A stretch of 64,000 nt of DNA, from the NCBI RefSeq assembly GCF_038148855.1, contig NZ_JBBVGR010000010.1, positions 124,001 to 188,000 of the forward strand. The letters run 5' to 3'. The stretch is from Phycobacter sedimenti. Lineage in GTDB: Bacteria > Pseudomonadota > Alphaproteobacteria > Rhodobacterales > Rhodobacteraceae. A program made the position numbers and the translations under genes. Below, piece by piece: positions 1-8,263 of the stretch. A model generated the notes under the pieces. It was given only the letters and a program-made list of their open reading frames with translations, was not told the origin of the DNA and made no database searches. Each line of letters begins with the position of its first letter. Positions within the stretch are counted from its first letter, which is position 1.

Positions 1-1
1 A

Positions 2-595
2 AAGCTGGGAGAAGATGAAATCGCAGAGGTCTACGGGGTCAGCCGCACCATCGTGCGTGCTGCGCTGCAAACCCTTGCCCATCAGCGACTGGTCGAACTG
101 CGCCGCAACAAAGGCGCCTATGTGGCCCAGCCCAGCGTCCGCGAAGCGCGGGAAGTCTTCGAGGCCCGCGCCCTGCTTGAGCCGCGCACCGCACGATCCG
201 CCGCCGAGCGGATGACTGAGGCAGACCTCGGCGCCCTCACGCGTCAGATCGAGGAAGAGCACGCCGCGCTTGCCGCCGGAGATTCCGGACGGGCACTGTT
301 CCTGTCGGGGCAGTTCCATATCGAAATCGCCCGGATTGCGGATCAGTCCACCATCGCTGCCTTTATCTCGGAGCTGGTCTCCCGCTCTTCGCTCATAATC
401 GCTTTGTACTGGCAACGTCGCGCCGCGCTGTGCGAAAGCCATGCGCACCATGCCCTGATCGAAGCCTTCCGGGACCGGGATGGCGACCGGGCCGAGGATC
501 TGATGAAGGGGCATCTTCTGGATCTGGTCACCTCGCTGGACCTGCGCAACGTGGCACCGATGCCCGGCTCCCTGCGTGAGGCCCTCGGCAAATGA
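2..595 (+). CDS. GntR-family transcriptional regulator, FCD type (5' truncated)
   Basis: The reading frame is open from the first bases of the window, so the start codon lies upstream. The visible part begins inside the winged helix (EIAEVYGVSRTIVRAALQ, then a wing ending RNKGAYVAQPS). An all-helical FCD ligand-binding domain follows, with an EARALLEPRTAR entry helix and the FHIEIARIADQS and HHALIEAFRDRD helices that carry the usual metal- or ligand-contacting Asp/His residues. FCD regulators normally bind a small carboxylate or amino acid and repress a nearby catabolic or transport operon. The stop overlaps the start of the downstream GNAT gene by four bases (ATGA, 592-595), so the two are co-transcribed. 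The effector cannot be told from sequence. Confidence 0.9.
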   Translation, partial: KLGEDEIAEVYGVSRTIVRAALQTLAHQRLVELRRNKGAYVAQPSVREAREVFEARALLEPRTARSAAERMTEADLGALTRQIEEEHAALAAGDSGRALFLSGQFHIEIARIADQSTIAAFISELVSRSSLIIALYWQRRAALCESHAHHALIEAFRDRDGDRAEDLMKGHLLDLVTSLDLRNVAPMPGSLREALGK

Positions 596-1428
596 GCCCC
601 ATTCATTTCCGCACCGCATCGCTGGACGATCTCGACACCATGCTGGACTGGGCGGCCGCCGAAGGCTGGAACCCGGGTCTGGACGACGCCAAAGCCTTCT
701 ACAGCGCCGATCCGGCGGGCTTCTTTGTGGCAGAGATCGACGGGCACCCGATCGCCGCCATATCGGTGGTCAATCACAGCCCGGATTTTGCTTTTCTGGG
801 GTTTTATATCTGCGCCCCCGGTTACAGGGGACAGGGCATTGGCCTCGCGCTCTGGAAACATGCACTGGAACATGCGGGCACCCGCACTGTGGGCCTTGAT
901 GGCGTGGCAGACCAGGAGGCCAATTACGCAAGATCCGGCTTTGTCCGCACCGGGGCCACACTGCGGTTTGAAGGGAGCCTACCGGGCAAACCGGACGCAT
1001 CCGCCCGGCCAGTAACCGAACAGGACCGGAGCGCGCTTGCCCGCCTCGACATCGAAGCGAATGATGTAAAGCGGCCTCGGTTTCTCACCTCCTGGATCAA
1101 CGATACGGCAAACAGGCACAGTCTGGTCCTGGAGGATGCAGGCCAGATCACCGGCTTTGCAACGCTCCGGCGCTGCCGAAACGGTGCCAAGGTCGGCCCT
1201 GTTGTGGCCCGTGATGCTGCAGCCGCACTGCGGCTTGTGCAGGCTGGCCTGACCTTTATGCCCGCCGCCCCCGTCATCATCGACCTGCCAGACAGCAATA
1301 CCGATCTGATCGGGATACTGACTGACCTTGGTTTCCAAGAGACCTTCGCAACGGCGCGGATGTATCGCGGCACGCCCCCAAAACCCTCTGTCATCCTTCA
1401 GGCCATTGCCAGCATGGAGCTTGGCTAG
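592..1428 (+). CDS. Two-domain GNAT N-acetyltransferase
   Basis: A 278-residue protein. The N-terminal half is a GNAT fold with the acetyl-CoA pyrophosphate loop YRGQGIGLALW near residue 80. The C-terminal half (about residues 140-278) resembles the second domain of YitH-type acetyltransferases and ends in a GFQETFATARMYRG strand. It is expected to be cytosolic and to transfer an acetyl group to a small amine; the acceptor is unknown. Its ATG overlaps the stop of the GntR regulator, so it is probably the regulator's operon partner. No start closer to a Shine-Dalgarno sequence is needed because translational coupling explains initiation. Confidence 0.85.
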   Translation: MSPIHFRTASLDDLDTMLDWAAAEGWNPGLDDAKAFYSADPAGFFVAEIDGHPIAAISVVNHSPDFAFLGFYICAPGYRGQGIGLALWKHALEHAGTRTVGLDGVADQEANYARSGFVRTGATLRFEGSLPGKPDASARPVTEQDRSALARLDIEANDVKRPRFLTSWINDTANRHSLVLEDAGQITGFATLRRCRNGAKVGPVVARDAAAALRLVQAGLTFMPAAPVIIDLPDSNTDLIGILTDLGFQETFATARMYRGTPPKPSVILQAIASMELG

Positions 1429-1498
1429 GGTCACTGCGCTGGGCTGATCCACTCTTCCGGGCCTGGATCAGCCCGTGGTTTCGGCCCATACATGGATC

Positions 1499-2119
1499 AT
1501 GTGCAATCTTTACAGCAACACGACGACCCAGGATGCCATGCGGGGCCTGTTCCCGGATCTGATCGATCGCGCCGGGAACCTTGGTGAAGGAACCTTCTAC
1601 CCCAATCAACTGGCGCCGATCATCCGGCATGCTGGCAGCGGGCTGGAACTGGTCAAGGCACGCTGGGGAATGCCCTCGCCCCGCTTTGCCCTCAAGACGC
1701 AGCGCGATCCGGGCGTCACCAATGTGCGCAACCTTGCGTCCCCCCATTGGCGGCGATGGCTGGAACCTGCGCATCGCTGTCTTGTGCCGGTGACCTCCTT
1801 CGCGGAGCCGGGGAAAGGTGGGAACCAGTGGTTTGCCTCCGCGGCCACCGCCTTCCCGATGTTCTTTGCAGGGATCGAAACCCGGGGCTGGCGGTCCGTG
1901 CGCAGGGTCAAGGACGGCGAAACCGAAGATGACCTTTTTGCCTTTCTGACCTGCGCTGCGAACGCAGAGGTTGGCGCGGTACACCCCAAGGCCATGCCTG
2001 TCATCCTTACGCGGCCCGAAGACTGGCGCATATGGCTTTCCGCGCCCCTCGGGATAGCCAAAGACCTCCAGCGCCCCCTGCCCGATGGATTGCTTGTGCC
2101 TTGTGAAAACGCCGTCTGA
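1499..2119 (+). CDS. SRAP-domain protein (HMCES/YedK-like abasic-site shield)
   Basis: The start is placed at 1499 rather than 1475 because SRAP proteins need Cys2: the product begins MCNLYSN, and Met1 is removed so that Cys2 forms a thiazolidine with abasic sites in single-stranded DNA. Further family signatures are the NVRNLASPHWRRWL region, RCLVPVTSFAEP with the active-site Glu, and HPKAMPVILTRPEDWRIWL, which carries the catalytic His. It is 206 residues, slightly short but complete for the family. The role is protection of abasic DNA at stalled forks and sometimes SOS-linked. It stands alone after the GNAT gene with a 70-bp gap. Confidence 0.92.
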   Translation: MCNLYSNTTTQDAMRGLFPDLIDRAGNLGEGTFYPNQLAPIIRHAGSGLELVKARWGMPSPRFALKTQRDPGVTNVRNLASPHWRRWLEPAHRCLVPVTSFAEPGKGGNQWFASAATAFPMFFAGIETRGWRSVRRVKDGETEDDLFAFLTCAANAEVGAVHPKAMPVILTRPEDWRIWLSAPLGIAKDLQRPLPDGLLVPCENAV

Positions 2120-2514
2120 TCCCGGCGCATTTCGGCGCGCGTCCCCCATCCGTCCGGCAAAGTTGCCCCAAGTGAGCGCCCCAGTGGATCCCCGTTCTGC
2201 ACCAATCAGAATTCGGGCAACCTGCGGAGGCCCGTGGCGATCATTTGCGCAACCAGGATCATGTGGTGATGGCCCGTTGATCGTTGCGGAGGAGCAGACA
2301 TGAGCCTTGCCTTCCCAAGCCTCCAGGACATGAGGCGCAAATGGGATGGCCGAGACGATGTGACTGGGATTTCTCTCTCGACGAAGGTGCCTTCCTGCCA
2401 ATCCTTGCCCCCTCGGAGCACGGGCAGTGAAGGCTGCTGCAACTCTTTGTCTCGTTTCCGCACCACTTCCTGCAGGTCTTGCTGACAGCGGGGCTCAAAT
2501 GGCTCCGCTTGACC
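2120..2514. other. Intergenic region between convergent SRAP and SIP genes
   Basis: No convincing gene. One 61-codon plus-strand frame (2300-2485) is preceded by a strong Shine-Dalgarno (GGAGGAG at about 2288-2294), but its product has no recognisable domain and becomes Ser/Arg/Cys-rich at the end. It may be the start of a decayed gene. No clear factor-independent terminator was seen. Confidence 0.4.
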
Positions 2515-3537
2515 TCACCTCTGCCAATAGGCCGAAATATAGGCCTCTTGCGCAACCCGACCGCTTTGCTTCCATGCAGCCCGAACCTCTGCTGCCAGGC
2601 GTTTTTCGCCCGCGAACCACAGAAACGACTCTCCGTGTGCGGTGATGGCAGACACGGCGCCCCCCGCCATCGTGTCACGCGCAAAGGGGGGTTCCCAGAC
2701 AACCTCGACACCCCCGTGCCTTGGCAGCGGGTATGCTGCGCCATACGCTGAGGACGGGTAGAGCGATATCCGACCGGTAAGATCGGGGTTTGCCTCCAGT
2801 ATACGCGCGACTGCCGGAAATCCGGTGTCGTCGGCAAAAGCGCGGATGGGACTATCGATCTTGCAGCCCCCTCCCCCCGGACCAGTCACCAGAATTTCGG
2901 TTCCGGCAGGCACGGTCTCCGCCCAGCGCGTCGCTCGTCCCCCATCGTGCTGGAACAGGTCGAAGATGAGTTCACCGGCGTCAGGGCGCACATCACGCGC
3001 CGTGTAAACGGGCAGATGCAGTTTCGCGTCACCTTTCGGCCACTGGGTTGCTCCGGTGACGCCAATGGTCGGCCATTCAGCCGCTCGCCCCTCGGGTGGA
3101 AGACCAAGGCGAAAATGAATAGCGGCCTGAGAAAACCGCGACACATCTCCCTTCAACGTCACCCGCCGGAAACCTCCGGCCAGCGCAGAGACATGTGCTA
3201 CGGACATCACCCATGCATTGTCAGGAAGCTGTCCGGCAGAAGCGGCATCACTCCAGCGGATCTGTTGCGCACTTTCGGGAAAGACCGAGCTGATCTGATC
3301 CACCAGCGGATCCTTCAGCGTTTGCAGGAAATCCGCATGAGGCGCCCGTATTTCGGCGCGGGTTCCGCCTTGCATAGGCGAAAAAGAAAGGCGCCCGTAG
3401 TGGGTCTGCACCGTCAGCTTTGCCTCTGTGCCGTGAAGGATTTCAAGACCATGCTCGACAGCTTCAGCGCGCGCCATCTGACACAAGGGGGCGAATGCGA
3501 CTCCGGGCAAATCACTATGGCCAGTCAATTCAGTCAT
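2515..3537 (-). CDS. Siderophore-interacting protein (FAD-dependent ferric-siderophore reductase) with DUF2218 N-domain
   Basis: A 340-residue protein with two parts. Residues about 1-110 resemble DUF2218 (ending VFPESAQQIRWSD). The remainder is a SIP/ViuB ferredoxin-reductase-like fold with the flavin-binding LPVYTARDVRP motif, the nucleotide-side GTEILVTGPGGGG loop, and the YISAYWQR C-terminus. SIP proteins reduce Fe(III)-siderophores in the cytoplasm and release Fe(II). The gene overlaps the MFS transporter by 8 bp (3530-3537) and is the last gene of the minus-strand siderophore uptake operon. Confidence 0.9.
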   Translation of the reverse strand: MTELTGHSDLPGVAFAPLCQMARAEAVEHGLEILHGTEAKLTVQTHYGRLSFSPMQGGTRAEIRAPHADFLQTLKDPLVDQISSVFPESAQQIRWSDAASAGQLPDNAWVMSVAHVSALAGGFRRVTLKGDVSRFSQAAIHFRLGLPPEGRAAEWPTIGVTGATQWPKGDAKLHLPVYTARDVRPDAGELIFDLFQHDGGRATRWAETVPAGTEILVTGPGGGGCKIDSPIRAFADDTGFPAVARILEANPDLTGRISLYPSSAYGAAYPLPRHGGVEVVWEPPFARDTMAGGAVSAITAHGESFLWFAGEKRLAAEVRAAWKQSGRVAQEAYISAYWQR

Positions 3538-4741
3538 CTATCGTCGCTTTCCGCGCTGCAATGCGCCAAAGGAAGGGGAGAGCTGCACAGGACACACCAG
3601 CAGCAAGAACAAAGAAGGTGCCGTAACCGAGGTGTTCGTCCAAAAGGCCAGCGGCGGTCCCTGAGACCATGCTGACGGCCGCATCCATGCACTGGACCAA
3701 GGTGAAATCGACGCCCCCCTGGCGGGGATCGGACCAGGTCATGAACTGCCCGTAGAGGGCGACAAATCCAAAAGCCATCACAGCTGCGCTTGCAACCATC
3801 GCAAGCGGGGCCACTTGCGCGGCAGAGAGCACCGCATCGCCTGCCGACAGCGCCACAAGAAGCAAGATCATGGATTGCAGTGCAACGGCACCTACCAGTT
3901 CGGCGCGAGTTCCGAAACGGCGGACAAATCCGCCCCCGGCCATCGCCCCCAGAAAACCATGCGTCAGGCTCCCGGCGCCGCTGAGAATACCAAGCTGAGC
4001 CAGATCATAGCCCGCATCGATAAAGAAAGGGCCAAACAGGCTCATCGCGCTTTTTTGGGCCACCACGTATAGCGCCGCGATCAGGAGGCCCTGCCGCACT
4101 TCCTGTCGCGCCAGAGCCGAGGTAAGGCTATGTTGATGCGGGCGTTTCTGCGCCTTGGATGAACGTGCGACAAACGAAAAGGGCACGCAGAGCACCGCAG
4201 TCGTCAGCGCCATGCTCCAAGTGGCGACAGACCAGCCGACACGGTCGACGAGCACAAGAAACACACCGCCTCCGATGGCAGCGCCGAGATAGGCCCCACC
4301 CACCTGAGCCGCATTTCCCCAGCCATAGGCCGTTCCCCTCAGAGCTTCGACAGCATAGCCATCGCAAGCTATGTCGACGGTCGCCGTCGCACAGGCGGCG
4401 ATCATCAGCACCCCCAGCACCGGCAAGACAGGAGACGGTCCCAGCCCCCCCATCACGGCAAGGGCTGCAACCACAACAGCGAGCCCTCCCAGAACGACGT
4501 TTACCGACCGATCCCGTCCACCATCGGGCAGGCGAAACCTTTCGATGAAAGGGGCCCAAAGGAACTTCAGCGCCCAGGGCAAAACAATCAGCGACACCAG
4601 CCCGATCCGGTCTAGCAGCAGGTCCCGCGCGCGCAGCACCCCCGGAAGTCCCGTCCATGTCACACCGCCAATCACGCTTTGCGCGACGTAGACCCCACCG
4701 ATGGCGCCAACTGTCCGCCAGGTTCGACCTGCGCTTTGCAT
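3530..4741 (-). CDS. MFS transporter, RhtX/FptX-type siderophore importer
   Basis: About 403 residues with roughly 12 hydrophobic segments. The start at 4741 is supported because its ATG shares one base with the TGA of the upstream TonB-receptor reading frame (TGATG), a typical coupled junction. Upstream in-frame starts would run into the receptor. The N-terminal helix WRTVGAIGGVYVAQSVIGG and the LPWALKFLWAPFIERF segment resemble the rhizobactin/pyochelin permease group (RhtX/FptX, PAT-type MFS), which carries intact ferric siderophores across the inner membrane. The flanking SIP reductase and receptor remnant support this. Substrate identity is inferred from context only. Confidence 0.85.
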   Translation of the reverse strand: MQSAGRTWRTVGAIGGVYVAQSVIGGVTWTGLPGVLRARDLLLDRIGLVSLIVLPWALKFLWAPFIERFRLPDGGRDRSVNVVLGGLAVVVAALAVMGGLGPSPVLPVLGVLMIAACATATVDIACDGYAVEALRGTAYGWGNAAQVGGAYLGAAIGGGVFLVLVDRVGWSVATWSMALTTAVLCVPFSFVARSSKAQKRPHQHSLTSALARQEVRQGLLIAALYVVAQKSAMSLFGPFFIDAGYDLAQLGILSGAGSLTHGFLGAMAGGGFVRRFGTRAELVGAVALQSMILLLVALSAGDAVLSAAQVAPLAMVASAAVMAFGFVALYGQFMTWSDPRQGGVDFTLVQCMDAAVSMVSGTAAGLLDEHLGYGTFFVLAAGVSCAALPFLWRIAARKATIDD

Positions 4742-6822
4742 CAAAAACGATAGGCAAGGCGGATGGTCGCGGTGCGTCCCTCGGTCCGGTAGCAATAGCC
4801 GACGCTGCAGGTTTGCTCGGTGTTGTTGAAGGCATTTTTCACGTTGAGCTGAAGGCCCATGCCGTCAAGTCCCACCTGCGACAGATCATAGGATACCGAC
4901 AGATCAGAGTAGAACTGTTCCTTGTTCCTGAACGTGTTCTGATTTTCCCCCCAGCTTTCTCCCACGTAGCGCAGACCGGCACCAAAGCCCCAGCCCTTGA
5001 GCACTCCTGCGCTTGGTTCATAAAAACCCCAGAGTGCCGCCGTATGCTCGGGTGTTGCCGAGAGCTGTTTGCCGACCGTTCCCGTGGCCCCCCGTTTGAT
5101 CTCCATGTCGACGTAGGTATACGACCCGGTCAGCCTAAGGTCGTTTGCAAAGTTGAACTGGCCCTCGAATTCGAATCCGCGCGAGCGCAGATCGTAGGGC
5201 ACCTGCACCTGGCAAAGCCCGCCAAAGACCGATGGATCCACGGTCTGGAAGACCACGCCGTCGCCCTGGTCGATATCAAAGATGGCTGCGGTGATAAGGC
5301 TTTCGTTACCAGGCAGTTGATACTTGAGGCCGATTTCCTTTTGCAGACCTTTGGTCGGATCCGCAGCCCGGCCGCTGGATGGGGTCGTCGGAACATCGTA
5401 GACAAGCCCCGTGGTCGGCACGAAACTGCTGGAAAGATTAGCGTAACCGGACAGGTCCGCGTTGACCGCGTAGCTCAGGCCGATCCGTCCGGAAAATGCA
5501 TCATGCGAGGTATCGCTGCCGCTCCGTGTTGCATCGAATGTCGTGATATCGACCCAGTCATAACGCGCACTGAGGAAGGTGGTCTAGCGGCCCACCAGGA
5601 TCTGATCGTGCAGGTAGATCCCTTTCTGGTCCATATCCTGGCCGCCGGAGTAGGGCTGAACCGCCGCCGCAGATACGTAGCCGACACCTCCGTAGTAGGC
5701 ATCACAAGAGGATTTTCCGTAGTCGAAACCCGCCACCAGCCTGTGATCCATACCTCCCGTGGCAAACCCGGCCTCTAGGGTTGTATCGATCATCAGGTTC
5801 TCTGAATTCTCGAGGTAATGTCCCCGATACCGCCCAAAGCCGGTGCCCGCCGCATAGATCCCGCTGAACTGAGGGTCCGCATCAACTTCGGAATAGCGCA
5901 TCTTCTGGCGCAGGGTGATGGTTGCGGTCAGTTCATGCTCGATCTCATATCCGACACGCCACTGGTCATTGACAAAATCGTTGTAGGCGGTATCGCCGAT
6001 GTATGTGTTGGAGGCCACCCCGTCAGAGGGGTTGTAGTAGGAGGCTGTCCCCCCGCGTGTGGATGAGGAATATTCGCCCAAGACCGTGATCCTTGTCCGG
6101 TCCGTCAACTGATAGGTCAGTCTAGGCGCGATCATCGCCAGATCGTCGCTATAGCCTTCCAGCGGTGTACCGGCGTCGCGCAGAACTCCGGTCAGGCGGT
6201 AGCTGAGCCGTCCAACTCCAACCGGCCTGGTGAAATCAAAGGCCAGCTCCTGGCGCTGATCGGTGCCAAGGGTAAGCCGTACCTCGTTGAAGGGCGTGCC
6301 CTTGGGACGCTTTGACACCACATTCACGATCCCGCCCGGGACGCTGACCCCATACATCGATGACGACGGGCCTTTCAGCACCGAAACCGCCTCAAAACCC
6401 TAGGGGTGGTTCTGATACCATGCGAAGGCACCGTTTACCTGACGCAGCCCGTCTCTGAACAGGCCGTTGTAGTGGGCCGCAAAGCCGCGCAGGTAGACCG
6501 CGTCATAGCGGCTGTCAAAACCGAAGGTATTGACGTTTGTTCAAGAGGTATAGCTGAGCGCATCAAGTGGGTGCGCGGTTTCTGATCCTCGATCTGGTCT
6601 TGCCCGACAGTGCTAATGGCCTGAGGGATATCCCGGATGGCCGTGTCGACACGGGTCGCCTGCCGCCCGGATTGCGCCACTTAGCCGTTCTGAACCAAGG
6701 TCTCATCGCTTTCGGACTCAAGGACCAAAGTCCCCAGGTCAATGGCGTTGTCGTCCTGCGCGACGGCATGTGATGTGTAGGACAAGACTGCTGATCAGCA
6801 CTCGGGAAAAACTGTTCAGCAC
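4741..6822 (-). pseudogene. TonB-dependent siderophore receptor, decayed
   Basis: The reconstructed frame gives a full-length siderophore receptor. There is a signal peptide remnant (RVLISSLVL then SHAVAQ), a plug with TAIRDIPQAISTVGQDQ and VLKGPSSSMYG, and a 22-strand barrel ending TATIRLAYRF. It is broken repeatedly: an inferred frameshift in the signal region (about 6765-6800), TAA at 6681-6683, a frameshift near 6570, TGA at 6541-6543, TAG at 6400-6402, and TAG at 5584-5586 (likely a former Trp, as neighbouring residues read ILVGR...TTFLSARYDW). Downstream MFS and SIP genes are intact. The first codon at 6822 (GTG) is a guess. The lesions sit in otherwise well-preserved coding sequence, so decay is recent. 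Confidence 0.9.
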
Positions 6823-6865
6823 ACCCTCCCAACAGCCTGTCGGTTGGCACGGTTCCGGGAAGCCG

Positions 6866-6908
6866 ACGCGACCAGAGCACTGACACGGGCATGCCCGTTT
6901 GGTCGCGT
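6866..6908. promoter_or_regulatory. Nested palindrome upstream of the two-component operon
   Basis: An outer perfect 9-bp inverted repeat, ACGCGACCA (6866-6874) and TGGTCGCGT (6900-6908), encloses a perfect 14-bp palindrome ACGGGCATGCCCGT (6885-6898). It lies between the divergent receptor remnant and the DUF6134 gene, immediately before the putative response-regulator box. It could be an operator for another factor or a transcript stem-loop; no T-run follows on either strand. Confidence 0.5.
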
Positions 6909-6922
6909 AAGGTTCACGTAAG
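6906..6922 (+). promoter_or_regulatory. Putative OmpR-family response-regulator box (direct repeat)
   Basis: Two CGTAAG half-sites start 11 bp apart (6906-6911 and 6917-6922), the spacing typical of PmrA/QseB-type regulators that bind as head-to-tail dimers. The same core, GTAAG-N6-GTAAG, recurs at 9665-9680 before the next operon. A weak -10-like TATCTG follows about 10 bp downstream. It would serve autoregulation of the DUF6134-regulator-kinase operon. Confidence 0.6.
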
Positions 6923-6974
6923 TCGCCAAGGATATCTGCCGCTTTGCAACACCCAATCAGAGAAGGAGTTTGGC

Positions 6975-7574
6975 GTGCGTATCGTGAGTTTTCTGGGAAG
7001 CTTCTTGTTGGCCGCATCTGCCGCTGCGCCTGGTCTTGCGTCCTCCCTGCCTGCAAAGGGTGCTCTGAGGTTTGACGTGATCCGCAAAGGAAAGGATATC
7101 GGCGATCACAGCTACACGTTTTCGGGTTCACCCAGCAGCTATTCCGTGAATGTCCAGACCGACATCGCCGTCAAGCTCCCCCTGTTGCGGATCAATGCAT
7201 ATGTGTTCAAGCAAAAGAGCTCCGAACGCTGGAACGGGCAAAGCATGACCACAATCCGCTCGGCTACCGATGACAACGGCACCGCGCATCAGCTCGATCA
7301 ACCCGGAACAGGCATATTGCCGGCCAGCCTGTGGAACGACGCAATCGTGAAAAGCCACACGCTCCTGAATACGATCGACGGGCGGATAATGTCCGTGAAA
7401 GTGACCGATCTTGGCGATCAGGCGGTGCCGACACGTCGCGGGACCGTCATGGCGCACCACTATCGGATCTCGGGCGATCTGGACCGCGACGTCTGGTATG
7501 ACAGCGATGGCAACCTTGCGCATGTCTCTTTCAAGGCTGATGATGGCTCTACCGTAACCTACCTGCGCAAATAG
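6975..7574 (+). CDS. Secreted DUF6134-family protein
   Basis: A GTG start at 6975 is chosen because GAAGGAG lies 6 bp upstream and the product then opens with a signal peptide (VRIVSFLGSFLLAASAAAPGLAS). The upstream in-frame ATG at 6891 would add a non-membrane tail and sits inside the palindrome. The mature protein (about 175 residues) is a beta-rich domain (GALRFDVIRKGKDIGDHSY, ending DGSTVTYLRK) like DUF6134, whose function is unknown. It is 11 bp upstream of a two-component pair and probably co-transcribed, so it may be an accessory periplasmic sensor or a target of that system. Confidence 0.8.
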   Translation: MRIVSFLGSFLLAASAAAPGLASSLPAKGALRFDVIRKGKDIGDHSYTFSGSPSSYSVNVQTDIAVKLPLLRINAYVFKQKSSERWNGQSMTTIRSATDDNGTAHQLDQPGTGILPASLWNDAIVKSHTLLNTIDGRIMSVKVTDLGDQAVPTRRGTVMAHHYRISGDLDRDVWYDSDGNLAHVSFKADDGSTVTYLRK

Positions 7575-7585
7575 GATCGGAGGCC

Positions 7586-8263
7586 ATGCGGCTTCTCTAC
7601 ATTGAGGACAATGAACGGCTGGCACAGAACACCTGCGCCAGCCTGCGGGCAAGCGATTTTGTGGTCGACTGGGTCTCAACCGGTGAGGATGCCGTGCACT
7701 CCGCCCGCAGCTTTGGATATGACGCGGTCATTTTGGATCTGGGCCTTCCCGACATGGAAGGCCTGAACGTGCTTGGCCAGATCAAACAGGCGAATGCGAA
7801 CACCCCGGTGATCATCTGCACTGCCCGCGATGCGCTGGAAGACCGGATCGAGGGGCTGGATGCGGGCTCTGACGATTACCTCGTCAAACCCTTTGATGCG
7901 GCTGAGCTGCTTGCGCGTATTCGTGCCGTGCTGCGCCGCCCCGGCGGGGCCCTTGGCATCAAGCTGGAGATGGGCAATATCACCTTTGACACCGTGGACC
8001 GCTCGGTCGAGATTGCCGGAAAGACCGCGCAGTTTTCCCGGCGGGAGCTGGACTTGCTCGAAATTTTCATGCGCCGCAAAGGCCGGGTATTGTCCAAAGA
8101 TACGCTTGAGACCGCGCTTTACGGATTTGATGAGCCCCCAACGCCCAATGCCATCGAGGTGGCCATGCACAGGCTACGCAAAAAGATGAAAGATCTGGAG
8201 GCCTCGGTCAGCGTACACACCCTGCGGGGCATCGGGTATCTGATGGAAGATGACGGCCAATGA
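7586..8263 (+). CDS. OmpR/QseB-type response regulator
   Basis: 225 residues. The receiver domain has acidic residues E7/D8, phospho-acceptor D51 in YDAVILDLGLPD, Thr in IICTARD and Lys in DDYLVKPFD. A C-terminal winged helix follows (FSRRELDLLEIFMRRKGRVLS, then the recognition helix NAIEVAMHRLRKKM and wing TLRGIGYLM). A GGAGG ribosome-binding site sits 5-6 bp upstream. The stop overlaps the kinase start (ATGA, 8260-8263). It is a cytosolic DNA-binding regulator; the two GTAAG-N6-GTAAG sites nearby are its most likely targets. Confidence 0.95.
   Translation: MRLLYIEDNERLAQNTCASLRASDFVVDWVSTGEDAVHSARSFGYDAVILDLGLPDMEGLNVLGQIKQANANTPVIICTARDALEDRIEGLDAGSDDYLVKPFDAAELLARIRAVLRRPGGALGIKLEMGNITFDTVDRSVEIAGKTAQFSRRELDLLEIFMRRKGRVLSKDTLETALYGFDEPPTPNAIEVAMHRLRKKMKDLEASVSVHTLRGIGYLMEDDGQ

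Noticed and set aside
2300..2485. 61-codon frame with a strong ribosome-binding site
   Set aside because: No recognisable domain and low-complexity end; reported only as part of the intergenic description.
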